Position numbers and translations under genes: made by a program
Source: Lachnospiraceae bacterium
GTDB lineage: Bacteria; Bacillota; Clostridia; Lachnospirales; Lachnospiraceae
Reading direction: 5' to 3'
NCBI GenBank assembly: GCA_009779895.1
Contig: WRBB01000029.1
Coordinates: forward strand, 1 to 33,931
DNA length: 33,931 bases
Notes under the pieces: model-generated
Seen by the model: the letters and a program-made list of their open reading frames with translations, nothing else
The model's database searches: none
What the model was told of the DNA's origin: nothing
In this document: positions 32,655 through 33,931 of the stretch, piece after piece
Layout of the letters: each line of letters begins with the position of its first letter
Position numbering within the stretch: position 1 is the first letter of the stretch

Positions 32655-33806
32655 ATGTTGTTGCGCCTGTTAGAAAAAAAAGAACATGCTCAGACCAGAG
32701 CATTGTATGAACGTATTTTTACGGAAGATAGTTCGGCTTTTATAGATTTTTATTATTTTATAAAAACTCGTGATAATGATATTTTTGTAATAGAAGAAGA
32801 TGGGGAAATACATTCTATGATACATCTCAATCCATATGAGATGCATGTTGGAAATTTCGAATTTTTGAGTCATTATATTGTGGCAGTTGCAACGGATGTG
32901 GTATATCGAAAACGTGGTTATATGAAAGTTTTATTGGAAAAGAGCATGGCGTATATGTATGCAAATAAAGAACCATTCACTTTTTTGATGCCTGCGGCAG
33001 AGAAGATATATGCACCCTATGATTTTCGTTTTATTTATAAACAGGGACAGCGTGATGTTGTGATAGAAAATCTTACGATGGAAGATCTTACGATAGAACA
33101 TAAAAATAGGGAGATTGTTGAAGCGAAGTTGGGTGATGGCAAGGCTATGGCCCTGTTTTTTGCTTCAAATATTACAGAGAATAACCAAGTATATTGTAAA
33201 CATGATGAAACATATTATCAAAGTTTGTTATTAGAGCAACAAAGTCAAGATGGTGGCATTTCCTTGTTAAAAGAAGATGGTAAAATCGTTGGTTTGTTTG
33301 CGTATGGTTTGGAAGAAGAAAAGATAATCATTCGGGAGCCATTGTTTTTAAAAGGATATCAAACATTGTTTTTAAAAGCCGTAAAGGATTTGAATACGGA
33401 GAAAACAAGTTCAATGAAATGGATTGGGGTAACAGGTGCATGGATTCAAGAAGAAAAACCTATGATTATGGCGCGGATTATTCATTTACCTACATTTTTA
33501 TCAGCATTGACGGTGAAAGTAGGAGAACGCATAGATTGTTCGATTGCGGTGATTGATACCATTTTGCGGCAAAACAGCCGAATCTGGCATTTAAGCAATT
33601 CAATGGGAGAAACAGGGGTACAAGTGAAAGAAACGGAGAATTCCGATGGGGTCATTACCATAGGTGCTTTGACGAGTTTATTATTTGGTTATAAAACAGT
33701 AGAAGAAATTGCAGCGGAAGAAGATGTAATATTAACAGATGGAATCATTTGTCAGCTGAAGAAACTCGATGTTCTGAAACGAAAAATATTGAATGAAGTG
33801 GTGTAG
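32655..33806 (+). CDS. Eis-like GNAT acetyltransferase
   Basis: A 383-residue protein with the three-part layout of the Eis family. An N-terminal GNAT domain has the acetyl-CoA loop region VATDVVYRKRGYMKVLLEKSM. A second GNAT-like domain follows, and a C-terminal sterol-carrier-like domain contains LTVKVGERIDCSIAV. Eis proteins acetylate amines, including aminoglycosides in Mycobacterium; the substrate here is unknown and resistance should not be assumed. GGAG lies 9 bases before the ATG, and the gene is 15 bases after ispF. The stop codon is followed by a promoter-like site and an inverted repeat at the window's right edge. Confidence 0.8.
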   Translation: MLLRLLEKKEHAQTRALYERIFTEDSSAFIDFYYFIKTRDNDIFVIEEDGEIHSMIHLNPYEMHVGNFEFLSHYIVAVATDVVYRKRGYMKVLLEKSMAYMYANKEPFTFLMPAAEKIYAPYDFRFIYKQGQRDVVIENLTMEDLTIEHKNREIVEAKLGDGKAMALFFASNITENNQVYCKHDETYYQSLLLEQQSQDGGISLLKEDGKIVGLFAYGLEEEKIIIREPLFLKGYQTLFLKAVKDLNTEKTSSMKWIGVTGAWIQEEKPMIMARIIHLPTFLSALTVKVGERIDCSIAVIDTILRQNSRIWHLSNSMGETGVQVKETENSDGVITIGALTSLLFGYKTVEEIAAEEDVILTDGIICQLKKLDVLKRKILNEVV

Positions 33807-33819
33807 GTTGTGCTATAAT
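33789..33819 (+). promoter_or_regulatory. Promoter-like site at the right edge
   Basis: TGCTATAAT at 33811-33819 is a perfect extended -10 element. TTGAAT at 33789-33794 could serve as -35 with a long 19-base spacer. The predicted start near 33826 coincides with the left edge of the inverted repeat. Confidence 0.6.
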
Positions 33820-33824
33820 TCATA

Positions 33825-33901
33825 AGGTAAGTAACAGATTTAGGGTAAACATAAAGGGCATTTTAGCTTTACCTATCCTTGCCCTAAATGTGATTCTTAC
33901 C
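33825..33901 (+). repeat. Long imperfect inverted repeat (possible structured RNA)
   Basis: A 20-base arm beginning GGTAAG and ending ATTTAGGG (33825-33844) matches the reverse complement of CCCTAAAT...CTTACC (33882-33901) at 17 of 20 positions. The 37 bases between contain further complementary pieces, for example AGGGCA (33856-33861) with TGCCCT (33880-33885) and GGTAAA with TTTACC. It could be a structured leader or small RNA made from the promoter just upstream, or the end of a mobile repeat. The remaining 30 bases hold no recognisable gene. Confidence 0.55.
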
Positions 33902-33931
33902 AATTGTCTCAATTCGCGACTGTTTAGCCAA

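Noticed and set aside
33850-33923. Plus-strand frame at the right edge containing a CPKC motif, reminiscent of a zinc ribbon.
   Set aside because: It has no start codon, is bounded by stop codons after about 29 codons, and overlaps the inverted repeat that explains the sequence better.
1-33931. CRISPR arrays, prophage genes, toxin-antitoxin pairs or complete insertion sequences.
   Set aside because: No regularly spaced repeats, transposase or integrase motifs, or phage structural genes were seen on either strand.

Overview
The window reads as a stretch of ordinary chromosome from a low-GC, Gram-positive, anaerobic bacterium of the Clostridia, probably Lachnospirales-like (the family is inference). 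Supporting points are the recA-recX-rny order, a Bacillus/Clostridium-type LexA box in front of recA, RNase Y, an iscR-iscS-iscU-mnmA cluster, an oxygen-sensitive class III ribonucleotide reductase, frequent TTG/GTG starts, strong Shine-Dalgarno (SD) sites and sigma-A type promoters. All genes are on the + strand except one tRNA-Leu and one membrane transporter gene. No CRISPR array, prophage or intact insertion sequence was seen, and no gene-free stretch exceeds 300 bases.

Layout. 1-3636: SOS-controlled recA with recX, then rny with its terminator. 3640-5437: a PLP aminotransferase and an ADP-ribose-type Nudix hydrolase. 5456-9603: an iron-sulfur and tRNA thiolation operon (iscR, iscS, iscU, mnmA) ending in a PHP-family phosphatase gene; an inverted-repeat operator lies just downstream of the iscR promoter. 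9629-14406: glycolytic genes gap, pgk, tpiA and gpmI (no enolase in the window). 14477-16963: the least ordinary part, with an unrecognised protein, a frameshifted and truncated DUF1294-metallophosphoesterase fusion, a radical SAM protein and an alkyltransferase-like (ATL) protein whose genes abut. 17002-20284: nrdD, nrdG and a divergent dUTPase behind two NrdR-like boxes exactly 32 bp apart. 20369-21320: a DegV-family lipid-binding protein.

21328-22757: infC-rpmI-rplT with a leader that appears able to switch between a terminator and an antiterminator, and an ATT start codon for infC. 22796-24166: a stand-alone TrpB2-type tryptophan synthase beta chain. 24185-25379: the minus-strand TDT-family transporter and tRNA-Leu(AAG). 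25465-29014: a GNAT acetyltransferase, dCTP deaminase, nitroreductase, WYL regulator and S66 LD-carboxypeptidase. 29035-33806: mutL (without mutS), a DUF4349-like lipoprotein, a small membrane protein, ispF with an unusual Cys/His tail, and an Eis-like acetyltransferase. The last 140 bases hold a promoter-like site leading into a long imperfect inverted repeat of unknown nature.

Functional links: the nrdDG-dut group and dcd both shape the dNTP/dUTP pool. LexA, IscR, NrdR and the ribosomal-protein leader are four separate recognisable control circuits. No clearly new multi-gene defence or biosynthetic system was found. The best candidates for something undescribed are the radical SAM-ATL pair next to the decayed phosphoesterase gene, the IspF tail, and the structured element at the right edge.
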